64,000 nt of DNA, from assembly GCA_036924085.1 (NCBI GenBank), contig JAVGWX010000002.1:45812666-45876665 (forward strand), given 5' to 3'. The translations under genes were made by a program, and so were the position numbers. Below, piece by piece: positions 44,630 to 57,279 of the stretch (positions within the stretch are counted from its first letter, which is position 1; each line of letters opens with the position of its first letter). The DNA is from Ariolimax columbianus. Its lineage: Eukaryota > Mollusca > Gastropoda > Stylommatophora > Arionidae. Below the pieces are notes generated by a model that worked only from the letters and a program-made list of their open reading frames with translations, was not told where the DNA came from and did no database searches.

Positions 44630-44885
44630 GGGACGGCGTGGTCTAGTGGTTAAGTGGCACGGCCCACAACCAGAAGGTGCTGGGTTCCATCCCCATCACA
44701 GCACCGACCGTTACCCCGGGGAAGCAAACCCTTAGAAAATGCAGGAGGAAGCAGACCCTTACATAAAATGCATGCTGAAGTCGGATGCACTGGGCCGACA
44801 GGCGCAAAATAAAAACCATAGTGTAACGCACACCCGCCTTGGGGAATAGAGAAATAAGGCGAATGCAAAAAAAAAAAACAAAAAA
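44630..44885 (+). mobile_element. SINE-1, most complete copy, 12-bp TSD
   Basis: The best SINE-1 copy: gggacggcgtggtctagtgg (A-box region), gggttccatcccc (B-box region), the common body with gcatgctgaagtcggatgca, and an A-rich tail. Perfect direct repeats aaacccacaagt flank it at 44618-44629 and 44886-44897. The internal promoter and tail are typical of a LINE-mobilised tRNA SINE. Confidence 0.93.
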
Positions 44886-44899
44886 AAACCCACAAGTAG

Positions 44900-45980
<1,081 letters not shown>

Positions 45981-46312
45981 TGAATATAGAGCAATCATGA
46001 TTTACCTAAGGGCTTACTGAAGTTCACATTTGATTTCATACTTGTGTTTCTTGAAACCATTTTCTCAATTAAAATACAGTACATATGCATTACAAGTTGA
46101 GGAGTTCTTCCGCAAGGCAGATTTCAATATACATTTTAAACACATCGTTTAAATATAGAAAAACAATCAAAACATTACAAAACTAGAAATTATGGATTTT
46201 AATTAGTAGAGCAGTGTTTACAATTTTAAATCAGTATTCCAAGCTGCTCTGCATGCACTTTCCACAAGGTTTACTACAGTTATCTCAAGTGTAATCCATT
46301 GTAAGGGACTGC

Positions 46313-47262
46313 ATGAAGCCAATTATATGGGCTCAAGGGACACAGGAAGCCAATTATATGGGCTCAAGAAGCACAGGAAGCCAATTATATGGGCTCAAGG
46401 GCTGCAGGAAGTCTATTATATGGGCTCAAGGGCTGCAGGAAGCCAATTATATGGGCTCAAGGGCTGCAGGAAGCCAAATATATGGGCTCAAGGGCTGCAG
46501 GAAGCCAATTATATGGGCTCAAGGGCTGCAGGAAGCCAATTATATGGGCTCAAGGAAGCCAAATATATGGGCTCAAGGGCTGCAGGAAGCCAATTATATG
46601 GGCTCAAGGGGCACAGGAAGCCAATTATATGGGCTCAAGGGGCACAGGAAGCCAATTATATGGGCTCAAGGGAAACAGGAAGCCAATTATATGGGCTCAA
46701 GGGGCACATGAAGCCAATTATATGGGCTCAAGGGCTGCAGGAAGCCAATTATATGGGCTCAAGGGGTGCAGGAAGCATATTATATGGGCTCAAGGGGCAC
46801 AGGAAGCCAATTATATGGGCTCAGGGGTGCAGGAAGCCAATTATATGGGCTCAAGAAGCCAATTATATAGGCTCAAGGGACACAGGAAGCCAATTATATA
46901 GGCTCAATGGGTGCAGGAAGCCAATTATATAGGTTCAAGGGGTGCAGGGAGCCAATTATATGGGCTCAGGGGTGCAGGAAGCCAATTATATGGGCTCAAG
47001 AAGCCAATTATATAGGCTCAAGGGACACAGGAAGCCAATTATATAGGCTCAATGGGTGCAGGAAGCCAATTATATAGGTTCAAGGGGTGCAGGGAGCCAA
47101 TTATATGGGCTCAGGGGTGCAGGAAGCCAATTATATGGGCTCAAGAAGCCAATTATATAGGCTCAAGGGACACAGGAAGCCAATTATATAGGCTCAAGGG
47201 ACACAGGAAGCCAATTATATAGGCTCAATGGGTGCAGGAAGCCAATTATATAGGTTCAAGGG
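46313..47262. repeat. 31-bp minisatellite with 145-bp higher-order repeat
   Basis: More than 30 tandem copies of a 31-bp unit (gccaattatatgggctcaag plus ggctgcaggaa or gggcacaggaa), with shortened 22-bp and 30-bp variants. From about 46821 a block of 30+22+31+31+31 bp repeats, with markers at 46821, 46966 and 47111, exactly 145 bp apart. Since 31 is not a multiple of 3, all three forward frames stay open over long runs (132-201 codons, repeating GSQLYGLKG, KPIIWAQG and EANYMGS peptides). It lies just after the aminotransferase exon, probably in its intron. A protein product is not supported. Confidence 0.95.
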
Positions 47263-47269
47263 CTATACC

Positions 47270-49120
47270 TTGGCCAGACTACACTGGTGGCTGCTCTCAG
47301 CTCATGTACTGCTGCATCTTAAGCCAAGGGTCTCAAACTCAATGAAGAAGAAATTGCCATGTAGACAAAACCTGTTGCCAAACATGCAGTTTATCAAATA
47401 GCATCTAACAAACGAGCTTAAAATGTGATATCATGTATTTATTGTTTAGTTTTTCATATTCATACACGAGTGCAGGTTCTACATTCTACAAAACCCTTTT
47501 TTTTTTACATATCCGTGTAACTATCACACTCCTTAATACAACAATGCATATACCATGGACAGTCATGACATTGAGGTTCATAATTTGCAGCATCAGGAGT
47601 TTAACATTTAACACACCAAGGTCAAGAGCAAGCCGACCAACTCGGCCTACAAAAACGGTGTTCGTAAAAGAAATTTTTGTTGTTGAACGGAGCCACTCCC
47701 GACAGCCATTTAAAAAAAAAATGCGGAATACGTCACCATATATACACGATATTTTGCCGGTTAAAGTATTGTCTGTACAATTACAAATGGCTTTTGAACA
47801 ATTTTAATTTTGTATACGCCGTTTAGAGCAAGCCGACTTTTTGCGAAAGGTGAAGTAGGTTGTTGGGAACAATCTTTATAGAGTAGATATGTTTATTTTG
47901 ATGAAAGAACTACGTTTGAATTGGAAACTAACAGTTGTGTTGATATTGTAAACACAGTATCGATACATTGTTGTGGTTTCCATGGTTTTCTATCAGAGCA
48001 ACTAGGCCTAACGGTCAAGTCCAAATTTTTTCCAGAGATTTTCATAAATTTTTAACTTCATCTTTTTGTATCTCAGAAACTAACAAACATACAACAAAAA
48101 CAATAACACCCACAAGTTCTTTATTCAATTGTGTTTCTACACACAATAAAATCATATTTATTGACAAATAAACAGAAAAGTTACAAATTTTGAAAGTCGA
48201 CGATCATAGCGATAAATAAATGTCATTTAATTACTAAATTAGGTAAAATTTTGTCTCAATGACGTCATGGCGTGCTAAAGGTTTTAATGTTAATTTCTAT
48301 CTCTATCTCTGTGTATTTAAAAAAATTAGAATGTTAGCTTAGATTTCCTCTCTGTATTTTATTATTGTAGATAAATTTTGATGAATAATACAATCCTTTC
48401 TTTGAAAAATATATCAAAATGATATGCAAGTATTGCCAAGCTGGTCTGGACGCCGGCTGAATGGAACTACGCTTATACCTGTGACGTATTTCACAGGTTA
48501 GTTCTGCCGGTTCACCTTCACGAATTTGGCGTGTGGGAATTTTAGATGCTACTATGATGAACTGAATACAGCTGGGGAGAGATGCCAGACTCACTCACAC
48601 GCTGAGTGTTGTCCATACGACCTCTTGTGGTTATCGAAGAGGCACGACAAACTGCGTTAGATACCTTCCCACCTTTCTACCCTGCGAGTTACATGTTTAC
48701 GGAAAGGCTTCGGTGGTAACCTTGAGGCAAAATCTGCATCCTATGCTATCTCCAGTCGTCTCGATGAATGTCTTGCCACTGGCAAAAGGTAGCTTAGGCT
48801 CTGTGAGGTTGACAAAAGGCGCAGTTTCTTCCTCACTTTAATCCAAATCTCCGCGCAAGTCACCCATTTCAGCGGACACAGCAAGAGATACAACTGTCCA
48901 CACGGCTGAACAAAGAGAGTGGTCTTCATCACTTGTGATGGACAAAACAAAAAAAACAAAAAATTGCCAAGCTATTTATTCCAATGTAACACTTACTTAA
49001 ACTTAAACACTCAAGTTCAAATACATTATGAACACAACGTGGAAATTGTTTTAAACTAACTTTCTATTCAACAGAAATGCATGGAAACGATTTGACTGAC
49101 AATAGATTCTCAAAAAAGAG
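47270..49120. other. long stretch without assigned genes
   Basis: At 47330 a caagggtctcaaactcaatg string resembles a hAT end, but no partner was found. 48330-48960 has minus frames that may be pieces of an unknown repeat. No host exon could be supported. Confidence 0.4.
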
Positions 49121-49129
49121 CGAAAAAGC

Positions 49130-49527
49130 TGATAGTGGGATTCCAGAATTACAGTTATAAGGAAAGACTCAGAAAAACCGACCTACAGTGTCTAGAAAAG
49201 AGAAGAATTTGAGGTGACTTAAAACAGGTTTACAAGATAGCCAAAGAAAAGGATAAATTAGACTATAACATGTTTTTTTTCCAAATACCTACACACACAA
49301 GATGGCCTTGCTACAAATTAACTAAAGAAAAGTCCAGATTAGATATAATGAAATATTCTTTAAGTCAGAGAGTAATGAATGCTTGGAATGCATTGCCACA
49401 GGAAGTAGTGGAGGCAGGAACAATTAATACATTCAAAATAGATTGGATGCGCATAGCTTTTAGAGCAAGAAAATGTAAATAAAACTGGTTGTATACAGAC
49501 TCTGTTGAGTCTTCTAAACCAGTATCT
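49130..49527 (+). mobile_element. CR1-like LINE, 3' end fragment
   Basis: Contains decayed ORF2 C-terminus (FQNYSYKERLRK-like start, then WPCYKLTKEKSRLDIMKY, then VMNAWNALPQEVVEAGT) and the 3' UTR motif actggttgtatacagactct. It is the largest plus-strand fragment of this family. 5'-truncated. Confidence 0.78.
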
Positions 49528-49544
49528 TCTTCTATTTCACCATG

Positions 49545-50450
49545 CTTTTTCCTGTTACGTGAAGACCAGTTCTCTGGATAAAGGCTGCCGTATGGGAGAG
49601 TTCTTTAGGGCTTCCAAACAGCTTTGTGTTGTGTGGATATCTGTCTCCGTGGACCAGTGATCAGTACACAATTGGCTAAGCATATAACAGTCTTGCAGGG
49701 TATGTTCAGATGTCTGTGCTGCCTGCCCACACATACACATTGGTGATGGAGCCAATTTTAGCCTGTGCAAATGGCTATTCAATCTGTTATGTCCCATTCT
49801 CAAGTGGAACAGGATCACTTGTATTGCTCGATCAAGACAGTGATAGGTGTCTTTCGTTTGGTCAACTGTCCTTATTGTCTGGATAAGTGTTTCTTATTTT
49901 CTTGGAAGGTGATTGTGTGTTCATTTTGTTCTTGTGTTGCCAACCTGTCTGCTGTCTCATTTCCTGGTAGACCACAGTGTGATGGTATCCATTGTAGTAC
50001 TACCCTTCTTTCGGCTTTTAGTTCACCCAGGGTTTTCTTAAGCTCTGGCAGTTTATCATATTTGAGGGCTTGCACAACTAACGTTGCATCTGTAATGAAT
50101 ACAGCCTGGTGACATTGGCTTGTTGTGTAGCTAATCATATCTGCAGCAATAATTAGTGCCTGTACTTTATCCAAGTGTTTGAACAGAATTTTCCAGTGGA
50201 TGAAGTAGTGGTTTCATTTTCTTTATCTTGGTAGACAATGTAGATTTCCGCACCTCCATTTTTCAGTGCTCTTGTTGCTGATCTATCAGTATATTCCTGG
50301 ATCCATGCTTCTCTGGGGTACAGTTTACCGATCATGTTGCATGGTGCTGCATTCTTTTGTAGAGCATTTTGGTCTCCCATTGGGTAGGTGTCAGTTATGA
50401 ATGTTTTTATGCTGAGTGAAACCAAGTTTATCACTTTCAATTTCCTTTAT
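49545..50450 (-). mobile_element. I-like LINE with RNase H, third subfamily
   Basis: On the minus strand, in three frames: WIQEYTDRSATRALKNGGAE (RNase H start, with a G-to-R change in the usual TDGS), FITDATLVVQALKYDKLPEL, then VVLQWIPSHCGLPGNETADR, then LRMGHNRLNSHL and the Cys cluster SPMCMCGQAAQTSEHTLQDC. Frame breaks make it a dead copy. It differs from LINE-A by its tail. Confidence 0.85.
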
Positions 50451-50507
50451 CCTGCGCAACGAGGATGGCTTTAGAGCAAAACCAAGACAAATATAAAAGT
50501 TGCATTT

Positions 50508-50850
50508 CTTCTTCTTCGTTCGTTCTCAATCTCCCGCTACCAAACCCTGAAAGGGCTTAAGTAGCAGAATGTAGTCCAGAGAACGGAATGCGTTGTGTTG
50601 TAGTTTACAGCTTGACTGCGATATTTGCACCTTTCGGTCCAACACATCTGACTTCAGCAAGCATTTTTTGAGTACCGGGTTAGCATTCCCTCTTCGATCC
50701 CTTCTCCTTAGCCAGTCTGCCTGTTATCCAGGATCACCGCGTGGAGGTGTAAAAGGGTCTTGGCAGCTTTGTTTTGCTGGCCCTGACACTAGCAGTCAGC
50801 TATGGGTCACTGACCACTGCAGCTCATGCGCTGCTTAGCGTCTTGATCCC
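50508..50850 (-). mobile_element. SINE-B copy with 13-bp TSD and GAA tail
   Basis: A clean member flanked by perfect aaaagttgcattt at 50495-50507 and 50851-50863. The left border reads cttcttcttcgttcgttctc, i.e. a (GAA)n tail on the minus strand after ...gaacgaacgaag. This terminus is shared with the GAA-tailed LINE-A. Confidence 0.92.
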
Positions 50851-50869
50851 AAAAGTTGCATTTAAATCG

Positions 50870-52430
50870 ATATAGAAGACAAGCCACCCAGGTGATTAAT
50901 AAAAAATGACCTCTATCATCAGTTCTCTTGGCGAGATCAAGTGACCATTTTCAGGTTGACTGGCTTGACATCTTTTTAGAGTATTTGCAAGACGGATCTG
51001 TGCACCTGTGGGAACGGTCCCATGACAGTTGAACACTTTTGTCGCAGACCTGCTTCAACCCTCACTGGTGTAAGAAGAATCATATAGCCGCATCCTGTAT
51101 CGCTGCATGAGAAGCCGTACAACAGAATCTGGAGACTTAAGATGACTAATGTTTTAGTTAGTCATTAATGTAAATATCTGATGGCAAAAGAGAATTAAAA
51201 TATTCCTATATAATATTTGGGGAATTGTTTAGAAACCAATTTGCCAAACCAAGACAGATACTCTACATTTAAATGTCAATAATAATATAAACAAATATGA
51301 ATCTCTCCTGCTTAATCAGATATATATTTTTTATAAAACAACTTTTGTTTTGACTAAAAAATTTTTGTGATGGGGAAAAAGACAACACAACTGAAAATAA
51401 GTAATTCAAATAACGAGTGTGGAAACAACACGAGAAATGTACTTATTGAACATGATGCTTCTAATAAGATGATTAAAATGTAATAGAAGCTTCTCTGTTG
51501 TACGTGTTCTTCAGCATGAATTGAGACCACAATTGTTAATTATGCACATGCATGTCAAGCTGTGACTAGTCCTGTGAATTGCTTAGAGCAGAGCTCATAC
51601 CTAAGTAACAAATATTATTCTTGATTCTAAACCTTAGTATAATAAACAAATATCTGACAGACTAAAGCAAATCTTCACACCATTAAATACTGAAAACCAT
51701 CAAGGACATTTATATTTGTGTAATTCTAAAGTTGCGTTCAATTCAAACACTGCATTTGAAATAACCAAGAGAGAAAGTTATAATGCTTTATAGGGCCTTA
51801 AGCAACAATTTAGATATGTGCCATGAGTAAAAATTATAAAATTATTATGAGGTATCCCAACTCTGCATTAATGACATTTAACGCTTCAACCAATATATAT
51901 CTTTATTATGAATACTTCATGTCATATATGGTTAAAATAAGATCTTTAGATAACAATTTTAGTTTCCTTTATTATTTAATATTAATTTATTTTATTTTGA
52001 AGAAAAAAAACGAAAAGCTATTTGACATAACAGAGTTGCAGCATTTGCCATGGACTGTAAGACACACATCTGCAAAATGAGGTCAGACTGTAAAGAGCTA
52101 CATTTTGTGTCTGCTGTTGGTCAGAATGTATTTACGGGAGGTTATCCTGTATCAAATTTACTAGATGCATTATTTCAGTGAAATAAGGAACGAGGTGGGC
52201 AATAGGCTAGCAACGTTTTGCTAAATAAATAGACTATATCACTGCAATAGTTTTTTCCAGAAACCCCCTCACAAGAGATAAACTCACATGGGACCCAGCG
52301 GGCAGCACAAGCATCGACCCACACAGGACCCAGCACAAGCATGGACTCACACAGGACCCAGTGAGCAACACAAGCATGAACTCGATCATGTTCTAGCAAT
52401 CAAATAAATAGCAACAGATGTCTCCATATG
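50870..52430. other. mostly unassigned stretch
   Basis: AT-rich sequence. 52270-52390 has a short imperfect repeat of cacacaggacccag and cacaagcat blocks. A frame ending at 52080 (DITELQHLPWTVRHTSAK) follows a pyrimidine-rich AG, but cannot be tied to a gene. Confidence 0.4.
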
Positions 52431-52439
52431 CACAGTGAA

Positions 52440-53640
52440 CGACCATCGCCTCTTCCATGCATTCTTTCACTTCAACACATGCACTCACAAGCTGCAGAGA
52501 CAGAAATTACGAAGGGGACAAGGATCAATCCTCAACTCTGCGATGGCTGCCTCCTTGACTGCTAGTAGTGACCTTACAGAACCAATCATCACAGACATCA
52601 ACACCAACTACACCAGGCTGAATTTAAAAAATCACATCCATCTCAAGAGCCGCTAGACTTCCAGCACCCAACCACAACGTAAATCGCATATCACCCACTA
52701 CACGAGCATTGCTAGAGGAGAGACACAATATGATTCAGTCCTTGACCAACAACACAATTTTCAATGTCCTTAGCAAACTCTGGCATCAAAAACTAAAAGA
52801 GGACCGCTAAGAATTCACCCGCAAACATTTCCTCACAGCGACAAAGCATAAAACGTGACTCTCGAAGCATTGCCGAACACATGCATGTCATTCCCTGCTT
52901 AAAAACAGCAAGTGGGTCCCGTACCGAGCCAAGGCTGGGCATAAAATCGATTGTAAAAAAATACTACACAGAATTCCCTCTCCCTTCCCCAAAGTCCGGT
53001 AGTAGTACCCATACAGAGGAGTATATCAAGGGAACCCCATCTCACCGAGCCTTTTTTCCGCACGCCTGGAATCTGCCATCAGCTAGTGCGACTGGGATAC
53101 CTTTGGCATCAACATAAATGGGATGCTGCTAAATAACCTTTGCTTTGCAGATGATCTAGTACCGCACTCATCACGGTGGCTACCACAGACGCCAATGAAA
53201 TGATAATAGCGCTCCACTGAGAGGAAAAGCGAGCAGGACTCGAAATGAACACGTCCAAGATCAAAGTCATGCTTCCAGTGACCCAGTATTCCTAGATGGA
53301 GATAGACTTGATGAAGTGGATAAAAACATCTACCTTGGACGCCTACTCAACGCCTACTTCTGCAGAACAACTTAAGTCCAGAGTTGACAAGACAGCGTTG
53401 TGTGAGTTGGGCAGCGTTCTCTTCGATAAAGCCTGTACTGGACAACATCCACGGCCAGAGCCTGCGCATCTCTCTATTCAACTCCACAGTACTACCTGCA
53501 ATATGCTATGCGGTGGAAACATAGACGCTCATGAAGGAGATGGAATCCAAACTCAAAGTGCCCCAAGTCTCCCTCGAGAAGCGCATGGTCGGCCTCACGC
53601 TTCATAACCATCACACATAAGGTCTTCACAGCTCGGACAT
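52440..53640 (+). mobile_element. non-LTR reverse transcriptase remnant
   Basis: A decayed LINE on the plus strand. The best island is INGMLLNNLCFADDLV around 53115-53165, with the catalytic FADD box. It follows fragments with FRTPGICHQ-type sequence and is followed by a MNTSKIKVM region and an E-rich tail. Many stops and frameshifts. The clade is uncertain. Confidence 0.65.
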
Positions 53641-53884
53641 ACGTCAATTGTCCCTGGTGAAAGATGCAGCTATTTATGCAGATTAACTGATCCTATGCTT
53701 CTAATACGGTAAGTTTCACGAAGGAGACTGCGTTTCAGGTCTTCGCCGGTCCCCCACAGCTTTTTGAGCATGGTCGCTCCCCCAGGCCAGACTGCCTCTC
53801 TTTGGTCTACATAGGTAGGGCATTCTTGCAGACAATTTATGCAGACAACATGGGGAGGAACCCGTTGGTCTGCCGGGGTCTTTG

Positions 53885-54240
53885 TGTATGACAAAGACAA
53901 GAATAGCACCACTGCCTCACAGAGAAGGTGTCATAAGAGGCAACTAACTGTGTGACATGGCATAACACCGGCATGGTTAGGTGCTTTGTTTAGAGCAGCA
54001 TAGATGACACCTAACAGGCTGCGGGTCTACTTTGCTCTAGTGTTTGATTCTATTGAGATGAGCTCGGACATAGGTTAACTACCCTCCGTAAGCAATTGTC
54101 CCAACACAGTGGAGTATTAAGCTGCTCGAGCCTAGCCCACTAAGCAGGAAATCCTTCTTCCAGCTACATCCAGCTTATACCAGAGCTGGGACCTGCACAG
54201 GGGCATCTGCCCCTATAGAAGTGCAGGTCGACTAAGAACC
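53885..54240 (-). mobile_element. SINE-like repeat C, reverse copy
   Basis: The reverse complement of repeat C as defined at 25953-26330: tgtatgacaaagacaagaat at one end, then aacacagtggagtattaagc, then gcaggtcgactaagaac at the other. Moderately diverged. It abuts the foldback element. Confidence 0.8.
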
Positions 54241-54244
54241 TACA

Positions 54245-55218
54245 ATGGGAAGGAAGACTTACATCTGGTCAGGCAAAATATACTGATCAGACATGTCAGG
54301 GTCAGGCAAAACACACTGGCCAAGACCCTCACCTCGACTTCCTAGTAGCCCTCCCTGGAAATGGGCTGTTTTCATGGCAGACTGGCTAACGAGGTGAGGG
54401 ATCGATGTGATTCCCACAGTAGTGGGTGACATGCAGATGAAGCCAAGCATAACACAACTGCCTGGAGGACCCAGTCCACCTTCATCAGCACGCTCGGGAT
54501 GTGAAGAAAGCTACTGCAACTGGCCACTTAACGTCCTTTTCATGGCACAAAAAAGAGTAACCTACTCATTGTGGGCATTCGCAAACAACAACAGACAAGA
54601 TGAAACATCGCTGGGGAGGAGCACTTGCTGCGAAGAATGGACGATCGATGGAGCACAGCGACAGCAATATGGTACCTCGAGACAAGAAACAACCACGGGG
54701 ACAACCACCAACACGTTGGTCCGACTAACTTGCATCCTGCAACCACATTCAGATGCCACAGATGGGTGATTCATAATCCACTCGTCCACCGTGGCCCAAG
54801 ACAGAGACCATTGGAAGAGAAGTTGGAACCGCAACGGTGTAACCACTGTTGAAGAACAGGACATCCAGTTGTTGTTTGCGAATGCCCAAAATGAGTTGGT
54901 TACTCTTTTGTATGCCCTGAAAAGGACATTAAGTGGCGGGTTGTAGTAGCTTTTCTCACATCCGGAGTATGCTGATGAAGGTGGACCATGGTCCTCCAGG
55001 CAGTTGTGCTATGCTTGGCTTTTTCTGCATATCACTTTCTACTATGGGGATCACGTTGATCCCTCACCCTGTTAGCCAGTCTGCCATGAAAACAGGCCAT
55101 TACCAGGAAGGGCTACTAGGAATCTGTGGTGAGGGTCTTGGCCAGTATGTTTTGCCTACCCTGACTCAAATGTCTGATCAGTTATTTTGCCTGACCAGAC
55201 GTTAGTCTTCCTCCCCAT
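54245..55218. mobile_element. foldback element with ~350-bp inverted arms
   Basis: The left arm (54245-54592, atgggaaggaagacttacat ... gcattcgcaaacaacaac) and right arm (54868-55218) are inverted copies of each other over about 350 bp with moderate divergence. The 275-bp spacer (54593-54867) encodes, with stops, a RWGGALAAKNGRS...PRDKKQPRGQPPTRWSD segment typical of a LINE ORF2 C-terminus. Single arms occur at 10386 and 12541. It may be a foldback transposon that captured a LINE tail, or two inverted insertions. No transposase was seen. Confidence 0.75.
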
Positions 55219-55219
55219 G

Positions 55220-55660
55220 GGCTGTCCGGTAATCCAGTAATTATGTGTAATATGTCTACTTTCACACCCCTGTACCATAGCCTGATTCCTCGAAGGATCA
55301 AGAACAGGACAAGATCTAGCTTTGATCACCATACCTGGATTGGCTCTTTTCATCACTTAAATGATCATCAGACTCCATTGAACATTTACTATCTAAACCT
55401 AATTCAATTTTCATTTACAGTGTTCACTTTTACTGGTTTTTTAGCACACTTTTTCATCATGAAAACAATTTATAAAAATGTACCATTATTTTAAAATAAC
55501 TCCCAGGAAGACATTGTGTACTTCCTGATATAGATAGAACATGCCAGCCTTAAGAAGATAGGGGGACACTGAAATATCAGTGGCTCTGGGAATAGATTAT
55601 TTACACACATCAATATGTTGGTGGCTCGGGTTGAAAGGGGTAAGGTTATTTGTATGAATA
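55220..55660. other. non-coding stretch downstream of the zinc-finger gene
   Basis: Unassigned sequence that may include the 3' UTR of the zinc-finger gene. No clear polyadenylation signal could be singled out. Confidence 0.4.
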
Positions 55661-55766
55661 AACCCTTTAACACAAATCATCACAGTTGTAAGGCTTCTCT
55701 TCTGTATGCATTATTTTGTGTGCATTAAGGTGACTAGTTTTGAAAAAATCCTTTACAACAAACATC
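55655..55766 (-). pseudogene. two decayed zinc fingers beyond the stop codon
   Basis: Directly after the TAA that ends the zinc-finger ORF, the same frame continues with a further finger (DVCCKGFFKTSHLNAHKIMH) and linker (TEEKPYNC). After a one-base frameshift it continues with part of another (CVKGFIHTNNLT). These are remnants of fingers 12 and 13, so the array was once longer. Confidence 0.8.
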
Positions 55767-57272
55767 TTACTTATAAGGTATCTTACCTGGATGCATTTTT
55801 TTGTGTGCATTAAGCCTACTAGTTTGAATAAATCCTTTATTGCAAACATCACACTTGTTAGGTTTCTCACCAGTATGTATTCTTTTGTGTCTAATAAGGT
55901 CACTAGTAGTATTACATTCTTTACTACACAAATCACATTTGTATGGTTTTTCTCCTGTATGTGTTCTTTTGTGTACATAAAGGTTACTACTATTAGTAAA
56001 TCCTTTACCACAAACATCACACCTGAAAGGTTTTTCTCCTGTATGTATTCTTTCGTGTTTAGTAAGCCCACCAGAATCATGAAATTCTTTCTCACAAAAA
56101 CTGCACTTGTAAGGTTTCTCTCCTGTATGTGTTCTTTTATGTGTAATGAGGCTTTTATGAAAACTAAATCCTGTACCACAAACATCGCATATGCAAGGTT
56201 TTTCTCCTGTATGTATTCTTTGGTGTGTATTAAGGTGATGAGCTTGTGAAAAAAACTTATCGCAAACATCACACTTATAAGGTTTCTCTCCAGTATGTAT
56301 TCTGTTGTGCCTAATAAGGTCACTAGCAGAATTAAATTCTTTACCACAAACATCACACTTGTAAGCTTTCTCTCCTGTATGTTTTCTTTTGTGTACGTAT
56401 AGGTTACTAGTACTAGTAAATCCTTTATCACAAATATCACACTTGAAAGGTTTCTCTCCTGTATGTATTCTTTTGTGTGCATAAAGGCCACTAGCATGAG
56501 TAACTCCTTTACCACAAATATCACACTTGTAAGGTTTCTCTCCAGTATGTATTCTATTGTGTGCCTTAAGATTACTAGTATTAGCAAATCCTTTACCACA
56601 ATAATCACATTTGTAAGGTTTCTCTCCTGTATGTATTATTTTGTGGATATTCAATTTACTGGCATGAATAAACCTTTTACAACAAATATCACATTTGTAA
56701 GGTTTCTCTCCTGTATGTTTAGAATTGTCTTTTTCCAGTTTTCTACAATCTCCATTATTTAAGGACTGATGGCCATCTTTCTGTGAGATCTTAGTCGTAA
56801 TGTCAAGTAATTCTTGACATTCCGTGACTTTCTCTGACTTATTCAATCTCTGCTCTCTAGATGTCAAACACAGATCTCCTTTCTTCGTTTTTGTTTTCAT
56901 TATGGCATTTTCTGTATGCACCTGCATCATATCAAAACTATCTATCTCATCTCTGGTGTTTTTATTAAAGGGTATATGTTCCGATAGCCCTTCCAAAGCA
57001 TCTGTTACATCTCCTGTATTCTTCACTATTTTTCTCACGTTCTCTAGTCTCTCTGAACCTTCTCCTACATCTTCTATGTTTTTCTCAGTGTTTATTAGGT
57101 CATCTGGTAGCTTCTTTGAGACAGTATCATGTCCTACAAGTTGTGAGTGTTGATCCCTGTTTGAACTTTCCATTTGGGTATCAACATGAATGTTTGAATC
57201 AGTGAAGTAGCTCCATGTGGAAGTACACGTCTCTGACATGTGGAGACAAAGAATTGATACATTATGAAACAT
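55767..57272 (-). CDS. C2H2 zinc-finger protein, 11 fingers
   Basis: A 501-codon uninterrupted frame, probably a nuclear DNA-binding transcription regulator (family inference). Residues 1-190 are acidic and Ser/Thr-rich with no KRAB, BTB or SCAN domain seen. From about residue 190 eleven C2H2 fingers follow at a 28-residue period, joined by HTGEKPYKCD linkers; the first is CDICCKRFIHASKLNIHKII followed by H. Fingers 3 and 10 lack the usual core Phe (KGV, KEC) but keep all Cys and His. The start is uncertain: the ATG at 57272 is the first, ATGs at residues 11 and 34 are possible, and an AG in cacatgtcag could be an acceptor for a larger spliced product. A 313-codon frame in another phase and plus-strand frames are shadows. 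Confidence 0.88.
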   Translation of the reverse strand: MFHNVSILCLHMSETCTSTWSYFTDSNIHVDTQMESSNRDQHSQLVGHDTVSKKLPDDLINTEKNIEDVGEGSERLENVRKIVKNTGDVTDALEGLSEHIPFNKNTRDEIDSFDMMQVHTENAIMKTKTKKGDLCLTSREQRLNKSEKVTECQELLDITTKISQKDGHQSLNNGDCRKLEKDNSKHTGEKPYKCDICCKRFIHASKLNIHKIIHTGEKPYKCDYCGKGFANTSNLKAHNRIHTGEKPYKCDICGKGVTHASGLYAHKRIHTGEKPFKCDICDKGFTSTSNLYVHKRKHTGEKAYKCDVCGKEFNSASDLIRHNRIHTGEKPYKCDVCDKFFSQAHHLNTHQRIHTGEKPCICDVCGTGFSFHKSLITHKRTHTGEKPYKCSFCEKEFHDSGGLTKHERIHTGEKPFRCDVCGKGFTNSSNLYVHKRTHTGEKPYKCDLCSKECNTTSDLIRHKRIHTGEKPNKCDVCNKGFIQTSRLNAHKKMHPGKIPYK

Positions 57273-57279
57273 CTATTCA

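Noticed and set aside
46313..46932. Three overlapping 132-201 codon ORFs rich in GSQLYGLKG-type repeats
   Set aside because: They come from one 31-bp tandem unit read in three frames. No start context, splice site or conserved domain supports a protein.
47330..47640. Second hAT-like element suggested by caagggtctcaaactcaatg
   Set aside because: No matching inverted end or duplication was found downstream.
55667..56608. 313-codon minus-strand ORF and 169/99-codon plus-strand ORFs across the zinc-finger gene
   Set aside because: They are other-frame shadows of the 84-bp finger repeat, which stays open because the repeat unit lacks stops in those frames. They have no finger residues and a hydrophobic, periodic composition.
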